The notes: generated from the letters alone by a model not told the origin. 64,000 bases of DNA from UBA3069 sp050633465 (GCA_050633465.1 JBOEGO010000004.1:177972-241971), one strand, 5' to 3'. Counted from the first letter of the stretch, positions 24,250 to 32,928 are shown. A program made the numbers and translations.

Positions 24250-25281
24250 ATGACGTTCTTTAAATCCGCGCTTTGCGGGGTCGCTGTTGCGGCGCTTCTG
24301 GCTGGCAGTGCCATGGCCCAAGAGGTCACGCTGAAGATGCATCAATTCCTGCCACCACAGGCCAATGTGCCCAAGCTGGTGCTGGATGTCTGGGCCGATA
24401 AGGTCGAGGCCGACAGCGCAGGCCGCATCAAGATTGATCGCTACCCGTCGATGCAACTGGGTGGCAAGCCGCCCGAACTGATGGATCAGGCGATTGATGG
24501 CATTGCCGATATCGTCTGGGTCGTGAACGGGTTCACCCCGGGCCGTTTCCCCCGCACCGAGGTGTTCGAACTGCCGTTTATGGTAACCGACGCCCGCGCC
24601 GCATCATCCGCCTATTGGCAGATGTTCGAGGAACACATGAAGGACACCGATTTTCAGGATGTGAAAATTCTGGGCACCTTTGTGCATGGTCCCGGCATGT
24701 TGCACACCAAAAACCCGATCGCCACGCCTGCCGACCTGAACGGTCAGAAAATCCGTGGCGGGTCGCGGCTGGTCAACCAGTTGCTGGAAAAACTGGGCGC
24801 GGTGCCCGTTGGCATGCCCGTGACCGGCATTCCCGAAGCCCTGTCCAAGGGGGTGATCGACGGCACCACCATCCCGTGGGAAGTAACGCCCGCGCTGAAA
24901 GTATCGGAACTGGTGCACAACCACACCGAATTCGACGGCCCCGCGATTTACAACCTGACCTTTGTTCTGGCGATGAACAAAGACAAATATAATGACCTGC
25001 CTGACGATCTGCGCGCTGTGATTGATGCCAACTCGGGTCTGGATTTTTCGATCTTTGCCGGTGGCGCCATGACGGATGCCGACAAACCTGCGCGCCAGGT
25101 TGCCGTGGATTTGGGCAACAATATCATCACCATTCCCGCCGATCAGGCCAAGCAATGGGAAGAGCTGGCGATGCCGATCTATGCCGCATGGGTGGCTGAT
25201 ATGGAATCCAAAGGCATCGACGGTCAGGCATTGATCGACGAGGCACGCGCAAAAATGGCGGAATATACCGCAGCGCAGTAA
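24250..25281 (+). CDS. dctP: TRAP transporter substrate-binding protein DctP, copy 1
   Basis: A 343-residue periplasmic protein with a signal peptide ending at AMA near residue 22, followed by EVTLKMHQFLPPQANVPK. The DctP fold's carboxylate-binding arginine region is at KIRGGSRLVNQLLEKLGAVPV near residue 170, in two parts. It captures an organic acid for the DctQM permease. Highly similar over its whole length to the next gene, so a tandem duplication. The start follows GAGGGAGGAG; an upstream in-frame start would overlap the isomerase gene. Confidence 0.93.
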   Translation: MTFFKSALCGVAVAALLAGSAMAQEVTLKMHQFLPPQANVPKLVLDVWADKVEADSAGRIKIDRYPSMQLGGKPPELMDQAIDGIADIVWVVNGFTPGRFPRTEVFELPFMVTDARAASSAYWQMFEEHMKDTDFQDVKILGTFVHGPGMLHTKNPIATPADLNGQKIRGGSRLVNQLLEKLGAVPVGMPVTGIPEALSKGVIDGTTIPWEVTPALKVSELVHNHTEFDGPAIYNLTFVLAMNKDKYNDLPDDLRAVIDANSGLDFSIFAGGAMTDADKPARQVAVDLGNNIITIPADQAKQWEELAMPIYAAWVADMESKGIDGQALIDEARAKMAEYTAAQ

Positions 25282-25295
25282 ACGACATTACCGGA

Positions 25296-25324
25296 GCGGC
25301 CGGACAAACCGGCCGCCCATTTTT
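25296..25324 (+). promoter_or_regulatory. Hairpin between the tandem dctP genes
   Basis: An 8-bp perfect stem (GCGGCCGG / CCGGCCGC, loop ACAAA) followed by CCA and five T residues. It could be a weak terminator or a 3' stabilising stem that raises binding-protein mRNA over downstream genes. Confidence 0.55.
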
Positions 25325-25341
25325 CTGGGAGGAGAAACCAA

Positions 25342-26373
25342 ATGAAACGACGCAACCTGATGGGCCTGTTTGCAGGCACTGCCATGGCGCTGACCATGGG
25401 CACGACAGCTATGGCACAAGAAGTGACGCTGAAAATGCACCAGTTCCTGCCGTCGCAGGCCAGTGTGCCAACGCAAATTCTGGATGTCTGGGCCGATAAG
25501 GTCGAGGCCGAATCCGGTGGCCGGATCAAGATCGAACGCTATCCCGCCATGCAATTGGGTGGTCGCCCGCCCGAATTGATCGGCCAGCTGGAAGATGGGG
25601 TTGCCGATATCGTCTGGACCGTTGCGGGCTATACCCCCGGTCGTTTCCCCAAGGCCGAAGTGTTCGAACTGCCCTTTATGATGACCGACGCCGAGGCCAC
25701 ATCCCGCGCCTATTGGGATTACGCCGCAGCCAACATGATGGACAATGAATTCGCACCGTTTCATCCGATTGCCCTGTGGGTGCATGGCCCCGGGCTGATC
25801 CACTCCAAGGATCCGATCGTATCGGTCAAGGACCTGAACGGGGTGAAGTTGCGCGCACCGACCCGTGTGACCAACATGCTGTTCACCGATCTGGGTGCAA
25901 CCCCCGTGGGCATGCCCGTGCCGGCCGTCCCCGAGGCCCTGTCAAAGGGCGTGATCGACGCCACCGTGATCCCATACGAGGTGACAGGCGCGTTGAAAGT
26001 ATCGGAACTGGTGCATAACCACACCGAATTCGGCAATGCGTCGCTCTATACAACCAATTTCATCTTTGCGATGAACAACGACAAATATGATGCGCTGCCC
26101 GACGATCTAAAGGCGGTGATTGATGCCAATTCCGGTGCGGATGTATCGGCATGGGCTGGCAAAACCATGCAGGCCGCCGATGCGCCGTCGAAACAGATCG
26201 CGGTGGATTTGGGAAACAATATCATCGTGTTGGATGATGCACAGGTCAACGAGTGGCGCGAGGCATCCAAAGGCATCGAAGGCAAATGGATCGAAGAGAT
26301 GAACGCAAAAGGGTTTGACGGTGCCGCATTGGTCGCCGAAGCCAAAGAGCGCATCGCGACGAACACCAAGTAA
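25342..26373 (+). CDS. dctP: TRAP transporter substrate-binding protein DctP, copy 2
   Basis: A 343-residue paralogue of the preceding protein and of the same length, with its own signal peptide (ending AMA near residue 24) and ribosome site (GGGAGGAG). Stretches such as EVTLKMHQFLP, LDVWADKVEA, PEALSKGVID and KVSELVHNHTEF are identical. Residues around the presumed ligand site differ (GSRLVNQLLEK in copy 1, PTRVTNMLFTD here), so the copies may bind different aromatic acids. Only one DctQM pair follows. Confidence 0.93.
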   Translation: MKRRNLMGLFAGTAMALTMGTTAMAQEVTLKMHQFLPSQASVPTQILDVWADKVEAESGGRIKIERYPAMQLGGRPPELIGQLEDGVADIVWTVAGYTPGRFPKAEVFELPFMMTDAEATSRAYWDYAAANMMDNEFAPFHPIALWVHGPGLIHSKDPIVSVKDLNGVKLRAPTRVTNMLFTDLGATPVGMPVPAVPEALSKGVIDATVIPYEVTGALKVSELVHNHTEFGNASLYTTNFIFAMNNDKYDALPDDLKAVIDANSGADVSAWAGKTMQAADAPSKQIAVDLGNNIIVLDDAQVNEWREASKGIEGKWIEEMNAKGFDGAALVAEAKERIATNTK

Positions 26374-26390
26374 GCTGCAAATGCAACTGT

Positions 26391-26415
26391 CGCGGCGGGG
26401 ACACACACCGCCGCG
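26391..26415 (+). promoter_or_regulatory. Hairpin between dctP copy 2 and dctQ
   Basis: An 8-bp perfect stem (CGCGGCGG / CCGCCGCG) with a 9-base loop and no U tract, 18 bases after the binding-protein stop. Stems here often protect the upstream mRNA so that binding protein exceeds permease. Confidence 0.5.
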
Positions 26416-26451
26416 GCACACCAACACACCCGCAACAGGGGGGGGCGAACC

Positions 26452-27036
26452 TTGCACAGGTTTATGTATGGGCTGGCCAGACTGATGGCGATTATCGGCG
26501 GCTTTGTGCTGTCTGCGATCATCATTCTGGTTTGCATTTCGGTGGTCGGGCGGCGGTTGAACACGCTGCTGCACACCGATTGGATCGAGGGGCTGATGGG
26601 GCGCACCGCGCAGTGGCTGCTGGATACGGGCATCGGCCCGATCCTTGGCGATTTCGAACTGGTCGAGGCAGGCACGGCATTTGCCATCTTTGCCTTTATC
26701 CCGCTGTGCCAGATCACGGGCGGCCACGCGACGGTGGATATTTTCACCTCGCAGATGTCGGACCGGGTGAACCGCAGCATTCAGGTGGTTGTGGACATAG
26801 CATTCGCGCTGGTTCTGGCGCTGATTGCATGGCGTTTGTACGACGGGATGCTGGCCAAGATGCGGTATAATGAAACCACGTTCCTGCTGCAATTTCCGGT
26901 CTGGTGGTCCTATCTGGCGGCGCTGGTGCCTGCGGTGGTGGCGGCTGTTATCGGTGCCTATGTGGCGCTGGTGCGGATCGGTGAATCCGCATCGGGGCGC
27001 ACCATCCTGAAAACTGGCGGAGAGGTGGACCACTGA
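26452..27036 (+). CDS. dctQ: TRAP transporter small permease DctQ
   Basis: A 194-residue membrane protein with four hydrophobic helices, the small TRAP permease subunit. GHATVDIFTSQMSDRVNRSI near residue 97 is the typical cytoplasmic loop (RV here with DIF). A TTG at 26452, behind a G-rich site, gives the N-terminus MHRFMYGLARLMA; an ATG at 26464 is the alternative. Slightly longer than the common 160-170 residues because of an insert about residues 40-65 (TLLHTDWIEGLMGRTAQW). Confidence 0.9.
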   Translation: MHRFMYGLARLMAIIGGFVLSAIIILVCISVVGRRLNTLLHTDWIEGLMGRTAQWLLDTGIGPILGDFELVEAGTAFAIFAFIPLCQITGGHATVDIFTSQMSDRVNRSIQVVVDIAFALVLALIAWRLYDGMLAKMRYNETTFLLQFPVWWSYLAALVPAVVAAVIGAYVALVRIGESASGRTILKTGGEVDH

Positions 27037-28367
27037 TGCTGGACCTGACAAATTTCGAACTGGGGCTGGTGTCCTTTCCGCTGCTGTTGATCATGATTTT
27101 CCTGCGGGTGCCGATTGGCCTGTCGATGTTTCTGACAGGGCTGTTCGGCTATATGATGATCACGGGCGGCACCAATGTGCCCTTTAACAAGCTGAAGAAC
27201 GAAACCTATTCGACCTTCTCCAGCTATTCATTGTCGATCGTGCCGCTGTTTCTGTTGATGGGCCATTTCGCCACCCTGGGCGGGATGAGCCAGGCGTTGT
27301 TCAAAGCGGCCGAAAGCTTCCTTGGGCATCGCAAGGGCGGGGTGGCCATGGCCGCCGTGGGCGCCTGTGCGGGGTTCGGTTCGATCTGCGGATCGTCGCT
27401 GGCCACGGCCGCCACGATGAGTCAGGTCGCGCTGCCCGAGTTGCGCCGCTATGGCTATTCCGGCGGGTTTTCCACCGCCACGCTGGCGGCGGGGGGCACG
27501 CTGGGCATCCTTATTCCGCCTTCGGTCATTCTGGTCATTTATGCGATCCTGACGGAACAGAATATCGCCAAACTGTTTCTGGCGGCGTTCATTCCGGGCA
27601 TTCTGGCCGCAATCGGTTACATGCTGACCATCGCGGTTTATGTGCGCATTCACCCTGAATCCGCCGGTGTGCGCCAGCCGGTGCCATGGGGCGAACGGAT
27701 GCGCAATCTGGCCGATGTCTGGCCCGTGCTGCTGGTGTTTCTGCTGGTGGTTGGCGGCATCTATCGCGGCTGGTTCACCCCGACCGAGGGCGCGGCCATC
27801 GGCGCGGCGGGCACCGGATTGATCGCCCTGTTCAACGGCGGGCTGAACTGGTCCACCCTGATGGAAAGCTTTATCGCCACGGCGCGCTCCTCGGCGATGA
27901 TCTTTTTCATCGTGCTGGGCGCGGGGTTCTATAACGGGTTTCTGGCGCTGTCGCGGGTGCCGCAGGAATTGTCCGATTGGGTTGGCACACTGGGTTACAG
28001 CCCGTGGATCATCCTGTCGATGATCCTGCTGCTGTATCTGGTGTTCGGCTGCCTGATGGACAGCCTGTCGATGATCCTGCTGACGATCCCGATCTTTTTC
28101 CCCATCATCCAGATGCTGGATTTCGGCATGAATGCCGAAGAAACCGCAATCTGGTTCGGGATTATTGTGCTGATCGTGGTCGAGGTGGGGCTGATAACGC
28201 CACCCGTGGGGATGAACCTGTTCGTCATCAATTCGATGGACCGGCTGACCCCCATGGTCGAAACCTACAAGGCGGTGATGTATTTCGTTGCCTCGGATAT
28301 TGTGCGGGTGATCATTCTGGTCGCATTTCCCGGTATCACGCTGTTCATGCTGCGATTGCTGCACTGA
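27036..28367 (+). CDS. dctM: TRAP transporter large permease DctM
   Basis: A 443-residue inner-membrane protein with about 12 helices, the sodium-driven ion-transporter-type subunit of TRAP systems. ACAGFGSICGSSLATAATM near residue 109 and GGTLGILIPPSVILVIY near 156 are the DctM signatures. Its ATG shares one base with the dctQ stop (TGATG). With DctQ it imports the ligand captured by the two DctP proteins, probably hydroxybenzoate or hydroxycinnamate (inference from neighbours). Confidence 0.95.
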   Translation: MLDLTNFELGLVSFPLLLIMIFLRVPIGLSMFLTGLFGYMMITGGTNVPFNKLKNETYSTFSSYSLSIVPLFLLMGHFATLGGMSQALFKAAESFLGHRKGGVAMAAVGACAGFGSICGSSLATAATMSQVALPELRRYGYSGGFSTATLAAGGTLGILIPPSVILVIYAILTEQNIAKLFLAAFIPGILAAIGYMLTIAVYVRIHPESAGVRQPVPWGERMRNLADVWPVLLVFLLVVGGIYRGWFTPTEGAAIGAAGTGLIALFNGGLNWSTLMESFIATARSSAMIFFIVLGAGFYNGFLALSRVPQELSDWVGTLGYSPWIILSMILLLYLVFGCLMDSLSMILLTIPIFFPIIQMLDFGMNAEETAIWFGIIVLIVVEVGLITPPVGMNLFVINSMDRLTPMVETYKAVMYFVASDIVRVIILVAFPGITLFMLRLLH

Positions 28368-28555
28368 AGCGGCGGGATTGAAAACGGGCGGGGCTGTGAT
28401 GCATGGCCCCGCCACACCACGGGCATGACGCCCGCCTGACCTGACCCCGATTTCCTGCTGTGGCTGTGACCATAGCCCTGAACCCGCTGCGCCTGTTTGG
28501 CGTGGCCCCCATTCTTGCGGCCTGTTGGCAGGCCAGATTTGAAAAGGAAAATCAC

Positions 28556-29755
28556 ATGAGCAATGACAGGATTCTGATAGCAGGCGGCGGTATTGGCGGG
28601 CTGGCCACAGCCATGGGGCTGGCGCAAAAGGGCATTCGCTCTTTGGTGCTGGAAAAGGCATCGCAACTGGGCGAAATCGGCGCGGGGATACAGCTGGGCC
28701 CGAATGCGTTTCATGCGTTTGACTATCTGGGCGTGGGGGATCGCGCCCGCGATTTGGCGGTTTATATCGACAATCTGCGCCTGATGGACGCGATGTCGGG
28801 CAATGAAATCACCCGTGTTCCGCTGGATGATGCGTTTCGCGCGCGGTTCAAAAACCCCTATGCCGTGATCCACCGTGGAGATCTGCACGGGGTGTTCCTG
28901 AAATCCTGTATGGAAAACGATCTGATCGAACTGCGCACCAGTGCCGCCGTCGACAGCTATGATCAGGATGGCAGCAGCGTCACGGCGACCCTGAGCAATG
29001 GCGAAGGGGTGACAGGAGCGGCCCTGATCGGGGCGGATGGGCTGTGGTCGAATATTCGCAAACAACTGGTCGGGGACGGCGCGCCGCGTGTGTCGGGCCA
29101 TACCACCTATCGCAGTGTGATTCCGGTGGATGACATGCCCGAGGACCTGCGCTGGAACGCCGCCACCCTATGGGCAGGGCCGAAATGCCATATCGTGCAT
29201 TACCCGCTGTCGGGCTGGAAACTGTTCAATCTGGTGGTGACCTATCACAACGATGCCGCCGAACCCGTGGCGGGCAAACCTGTCACCCATGACGAGGTGC
29301 GCAAGGGGTTTGAACATATCAGCGACCTGCCGCGCCAGATCATCGAAAAGGGCAAGGATTGGAAGCTGTGGGTGCTGTGTGATCGCGACCCGATCCAGAA
29401 TTGGGTCGACGGGCGCGTGGCCCTGTTGGGCGATGCGGCGCATCCGATGCTGCAATATTTTGCCCAGGGCGCCTGTATGGCGATGGAGGATGCCGTGGCC
29501 CTGTCGCATGGTATGGCGCAGGGCGGGACGGTTGAACAAACCTTTCAAACCTATCAGGAAAAACGCCGCCTGCGCACCGCACGGGTGCAATTGCAATCGC
29601 GCTGGATCGGCGAAAATATCTATCATCCTGCGGGTGGCCATGCCGATCTGCGCAACGCCATCATGTCGGAAAAAACGCCGCAACAATGGTATGATGCGGT
29701 CGATTGGATTTATGGCGGCACGGGGTTGGCCGAAGGGCGCGACGCGATTTCCTGA
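28556..29755 (+). CDS. FAD-dependent monooxygenase, probable 3-hydroxybenzoate 6-hydroxylase
   Basis: A 399-residue group A flavoprotein hydroxylase. The FAD-binding GGGIGGLATAMG is near residue 9, the DG motif GADGLWSNIRKQL near 160 and the GD motif LLGDAAHPMLQYFAQG near 290. Length and motif spacing fit salicylate/3-hydroxybenzoate hydroxylases. In an operon with gentisate dioxygenase, the expected reaction is NADH-dependent para-hydroxylation of 3-hydroxybenzoate to gentisate; salicylate 5-hydroxylation is less likely for this class. A longer open frame begins at 28460, but AAAAGGAAAA lies before 28556. Confidence 0.85.
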   Translation: MSNDRILIAGGGIGGLATAMGLAQKGIRSLVLEKASQLGEIGAGIQLGPNAFHAFDYLGVGDRARDLAVYIDNLRLMDAMSGNEITRVPLDDAFRARFKNPYAVIHRGDLHGVFLKSCMENDLIELRTSAAVDSYDQDGSSVTATLSNGEGVTGAALIGADGLWSNIRKQLVGDGAPRVSGHTTYRSVIPVDDMPEDLRWNAATLWAGPKCHIVHYPLSGWKLFNLVVTYHNDAAEPVAGKPVTHDEVRKGFEHISDLPRQIIEKGKDWKLWVLCDRDPIQNWVDGRVALLGDAAHPMLQYFAQGACMAMEDAVALSHGMAQGGTVEQTFQTYQEKRRLRTARVQLQSRWIGENIYHPAGGHADLRNAIMSEKTPQQWYDAVDWIYGGTGLAEGRDAIS

Positions 29756-29768
29756 TGCACAGCCGCGT

Positions 29769-29790
29769 GGTGCAATCGCGTTATTGCACC
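29769..29790 (+). promoter_or_regulatory. Hairpin after the hydroxylase gene
   Basis: An 8-bp perfect inverted repeat (GGTGCAAT / ATTGCACC) with a 6-base loop, 13 bases after the stop and just before operator-like site B. There is no U tract; it could be an operator or a weak terminator that separates the two halves of the island. Confidence 0.45.
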
Positions 29791-29801
29791 AAGCAAAAGA
29801 A

Positions 29802-29818
29802 TTAGTTATGGTTCATAG
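29802..29818 (+). promoter_or_regulatory. Operator-like motif, site B (upstream of crotonase/marR/ligase)
   Basis: TTAGTTATGGTTCATAG with the inverted repeat TATG-GTT-CATA ends 25 bases before the crotonase start. It is 16/17 identical to site A at 12903. A MarR gene lies in the operon it precedes, so autoregulation is plausible. Confidence 0.6.
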
Positions 29819-29843
29819 CAATCAGCGCATGAAAGAGAATCCA

Positions 29844-30608
29844 ATGACCGAAATCTTGAAGGTAGACATCCAAGGCCCGATTGCGGTTTTGACCATGAAC
29901 CGCCCCGACAAACGCAATGCCATGAATGACGGGTTGTTGCATGCCCTGGATGCCTTCTTTTCCAACCCGCCCGAGGGGGTCAAGGTTGCGGTTCTGACTG
30001 GAACGGCGGGGCATTACTGTTCCGGTCTGGACCTGTCGGAACATGTGGCGCGCGATGCGGAACAGACCATGCGCCATTCGCGCGGCTGGCACGCGATCAT
30101 GGAAAAAATCCAGTTTTCCGGCCTGCCTGTGGTATCGGCCATTTTTGGCGCGGCGATTGGTGGCGGGCTGGAACTGGCGACCTCGACCCATGTGCGCATT
30201 GCCGAACCGTCCAGCATTTTCCAACTGCCCGAGGGGCGGCGCGGCATCTATGTCGGCGGTGGTGCCTCGGTTCGGGTCGGGCGCATTCTGGGCGCGGATC
30301 GCATGATCGAAATGATGCTGACGGGGCGCAAATACTCCGCCGACGAAGGGCTGGCGCTGGGTCTGTGCCATTATTCCGTGGGCGAGGGCGAGGCCCTGCC
30401 GATGGCGATGGAACTGGCGGGCAAAATCGCACGCAACGCGGGGCTGTCGAACTATGTCATGATCCACGCGCTGTCGCGCATTCAGGATATGTCGCACGCC
30501 GACGGGTTGTTCACCGAAAGCCTGTGCGCGGCGCTGACCCAGACCAGCCCCGATGCACAGGAAGGGCTGAAAGCCTTCCTTGAAAAACGCGCCCCAAGCT
30601 TCCGGTGA
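29844..30608 (+). CDS. Enoyl-CoA hydratase/isomerase (crotonase) family protein
   Basis: A 254-residue crotonase. Oxyanion-hole elements are GHYCSGLDLSEH near residue 54 and AIFGAAIGGGLELA near 97; LPEGRRGIYVGGG near 130 carries a candidate catalytic glutamate. With a feruloyl-CoA-synthase-like ligase in the same operon it probably hydrates, and perhaps cleaves, a hydroxycinnamoyl-CoA. It does not closely resemble the classical feruloyl-CoA hydratase/lyase, so simple hydration is as likely. ATG at 29844 is chosen for GAGA upstream; ATGs at 29808 and 29829 overlap the operator-like site or lack a ribosome site. Confidence 0.88.
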   Translation: MTEILKVDIQGPIAVLTMNRPDKRNAMNDGLLHALDAFFSNPPEGVKVAVLTGTAGHYCSGLDLSEHVARDAEQTMRHSRGWHAIMEKIQFSGLPVVSAIFGAAIGGGLELATSTHVRIAEPSSIFQLPEGRRGIYVGGGASVRVGRILGADRMIEMMLTGRKYSADEGLALGLCHYSVGEGEALPMAMELAGKIARNAGLSNYVMIHALSRIQDMSHADGLFTESLCAALTQTSPDAQEGLKAFLEKRAPSFR

Positions 30609-30609
30609 T

Positions 30610-31077
30610 ATGATGCGCAAAACAGCCCCCACCCCCGATGGCACCGAAACGCCAATTGATTCCGGCCTGCGCGATTTCGTGGGCTATAACCTGCGCCGCA
30701 CGTCCAACGCGGTGATGTCGGATGCGGCCCGCGTGCTGGAACCGCTGGGCCTGCGGGTCACCACATTTTCGGCGCTGACGGTGATCTGCGACACGCAGGA
30801 TGTCACACAGAGCCAACTGGCCGCCGCGCTGAATATGGAACGGTCCAACACCGTGCTGATCATCGACGCGCTGGAACAGGCAGGCATGATCGGCCGTCAC
30901 CGTATGGAAAGCGATAGGCGGTCATTTGCGCTGCGCCCCACGCTGGCAGGGATCAAGGCGCGCAAGGATGCGGTTCGGGCGCTGGCCCGACACGAAGACC
31001 GCATGTTTGCGCGCCTGTCGGCAGAGGAACGCAGGCAACTGATTGCCCTGCTGCAACGGGTGGAAATCCCGGATTAG
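30610..31077 (+). CDS. MarR family regulator of the hydroxycinnamate-type genes
   Basis: A 155-residue MarR regulator with the winged HTH at about 60-120 (TQSQLAAALNMERSNTVLIID, in part, then wing ESDRRSFALRPT). It starts one base after the crotonase stop (ATGATG gives two possible starts). MarR proteins beside a CoA ligase and crotonase, for example CouR types, are released from DNA by hydroxycinnamoyl-CoA; the same is inferred here. It is a good candidate to bind the TTAGTTAT motif. Confidence 0.87.
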   Translation: MMRKTAPTPDGTETPIDSGLRDFVGYNLRRTSNAVMSDAARVLEPLGLRVTTFSALTVICDTQDVTQSQLAAALNMERSNTVLIIDALEQAGMIGRHRMESDRRSFALRPTLAGIKARKDAVRALARHEDRMFARLSAEERRQLIALLQRVEIPD

Positions 31078-31122
31078 GCCCTGCGCATACAGCGATGGCC
31101 CAAGGGGGAGGAGACCCTGACC

Positions 31123-32928
31123 ATGACCGAACAAACCTATTGCGTTGCGCATTCGGTGCGCCGCGAAACCCGCTCCGATGGGGCGTTGATCCTGCGATCA
31201 GGCCATGATCTGGGACCAGTCGCAGAGCGGACCTCGGATTGGCTGCACCATTGGGCCGCGCAAACCCCCGATGCGGTGCTGCTGGCCGAACGGTCCGGCG
31301 CGGGCTGGCGCGAGGTCACGTATAACGAGGCCCTGCAAATCACCCGCAATCTGGCGGCTTGGCTGCTGGATCAGGGGCTGGCAGGGCAGGGACCAATCGC
31401 CATCTTGTCGGGCAATTCGGTGGATCACGGGCTGCTGACCCTTGCGGCGCAATACGCAGGGCTGGTGACCGCCCCCGTGGCCGAGCAATACTCCCTGATC
31501 CCCGGCGCACATGACCGGCTGGTGCATGTGGTCGACCTGATCAAACCGGCGCTGCTGTTCACGGATGACGCCGCCAAATACAGCGAGGCCCTGATGCTGC
31601 CCGCCTTGGCCGGTATTCCCGTGCTGACCAGCCACCCCAAGGGCGCGCCGCGCCCTGTGATGGCCATGACCGACGCGACCAAGGGCGGCGCAGCAGATGT
31701 GGATACAGCCCGCGCCGCTGTCACCCCCGATACGCTGGGGAAAATCCTGTTCACCTCCGGCTCTACCTCGCATCCCAAAGGGGTGATGACCACGCACCGG
31801 ATGATGTGCGTGAACCAGACGCAACTGGCCGATGCCTTTCCCGTGCTGCGCGCACGACCGCCCAAAATTCTGGACTGGCTGCCGTGGAACCACGTGTTTG
31901 GCGGGTCGCATAACTTCAACATGATGCTGGCCAATGGCGGCGCGCTGTATATCGACGATGGCAAACCCACCGATGCGCTGTTCCCCCGCAGTCTGGAAAA
32001 CATGCAGATGCACACGGGCACGATGGCGTTCAATGTGCCAATGGGGTTTGCCCGTCAGGTCGCCGCCCTGCGCGCCGATGCAAAACTGCGCAAACGGTTT
32101 TTCACCGGGCTGGAATTTACGTTCTACGCAGGCGCCTCCCTGCCGCAGGAAACATGGAATGCACTGGGCGACATGGCGCAAGAGGTCACGGGAAAAATCC
32201 CGCTGATGGTGTCGTCTTGGGGCATGACAGAAACCGGCCCCGCCACGCTGATCACCCATGAACGGATCAACAAATCCGGCATCGTCGGCGTGCCGATGAC
32301 AGGCACCGAAATCAAACTGATCCCCGATGACGACAGGTTCGAAATCCGCGTTAAGGGGCCAAATATCATGCCCGGATACGTCAACGCGGCAGAAAAAACC
32401 ACCGAATCCTTTGACGAGGAAGGATACCTGATCACCGGCGACGCTATGAAATTCGTTGATCCGGAAAACCCCGACCGTGGCCTCGCATTCGATGGCCGCA
32501 TATCCGAGGATTTCAAACTGACTTCGGGCACCTGGGTGCGGGTCGCCTCGCTGCGCGGGCAAGTGCTGACCGCCCTCGAAGGGCTGGCAAACGATGTGGT
32601 GATCACCGGGGCAGACCGCGCCGAACTGGGTGTGCTGATTTTTCCGGCCACGCCACAAACGGGTGAAAACGGTGCCGTCACCGATCCGGCATTCATCGCC
32701 AAAATCACCGCTGCGCTTGCGCCGCTGACCGCCGCCGCCACCGGATCATCCACCCGCATCACCCGCGCCATGGTGCTGGCCGATCCACCCGCGCTGGCCC
32801 AACACGAGGTCACGGCCAAGGGCAATCTGAACACGCGCAAACTGCTGCAAAACCGCGCGCATCTGGTCGAACGGCTCTATGCCGGTGGCCAGGGTTCATT
32901 GGCACTTCAGGGCACGGCGGCTCTTTGA
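31123..32928 (+). CDS. Feruloyl-CoA synthase-like AMP-forming ligase
   Basis: A 601-residue ANL-superfamily ligase. The P-loop LFTSGSTSHPKGVMTTH is at about residue 209, SSWGMTETGPAT (A5 motif) near 362 and ITGDAMKFVDPENPDRGL near 440. FDGRISEDFKLTSGTWV near 461 is typical of the feruloyl-CoA synthase branch and differs from ordinary acyl-CoA synthetases. It should activate a (hydroxy)cinnamate or similar aryl acid to its CoA thioester with ATP. GGGGGAGGAG precedes the ATG. Position after the MarR and crotonase genes supports a side-chain-shortening route. Confidence 0.9.
   Translation: MTEQTYCVAHSVRRETRSDGALILRSGHDLGPVAERTSDWLHHWAAQTPDAVLLAERSGAGWREVTYNEALQITRNLAAWLLDQGLAGQGPIAILSGNSVDHGLLTLAAQYAGLVTAPVAEQYSLIPGAHDRLVHVVDLIKPALLFTDDAAKYSEALMLPALAGIPVLTSHPKGAPRPVMAMTDATKGGAADVDTARAAVTPDTLGKILFTSGSTSHPKGVMTTHRMMCVNQTQLADAFPVLRARPPKILDWLPWNHVFGGSHNFNMMLANGGALYIDDGKPTDALFPRSLENMQMHTGTMAFNVPMGFARQVAALRADAKLRKRFFTGLEFTFYAGASLPQETWNALGDMAQEVTGKIPLMVSSWGMTETGPATLITHERINKSGIVGVPMTGTEIKLIPDDDRFEIRVKGPNIMPGYVNAAEKTTESFDEEGYLITGDAMKFVDPENPDRGLAFDGRISEDFKLTSGTWVRVASLRGQVLTALEGLANDVVITGADRAELGVLIFPATPQTGENGAVTDPAFIAKITAALAPLTAAATGSSTRITRAMVLADPPALAQHEVTAKGNLNTRKLLQNRAHLVERLYAGGQGSLALQGTAAL

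Noticed and set aside
27228..28661. 477-codon minus-strand frame opposite the TRAP permease
   Set aside because: Antisense shadow of dctM with a Gln/His/Asp-rich translation and no domain.
29253..29843. Upstream extension of the crotonase frame into the hydroxylase gene
   Set aside because: The frame overlaps the hydroxylase 3' end in another phase; the crotonase domain starts at the ATG at 29844.
31198..32658. 486-codon minus-strand frame opposite the CoA ligase
   Set aside because: Antisense shadow; the plus-strand ligase has full family motifs.
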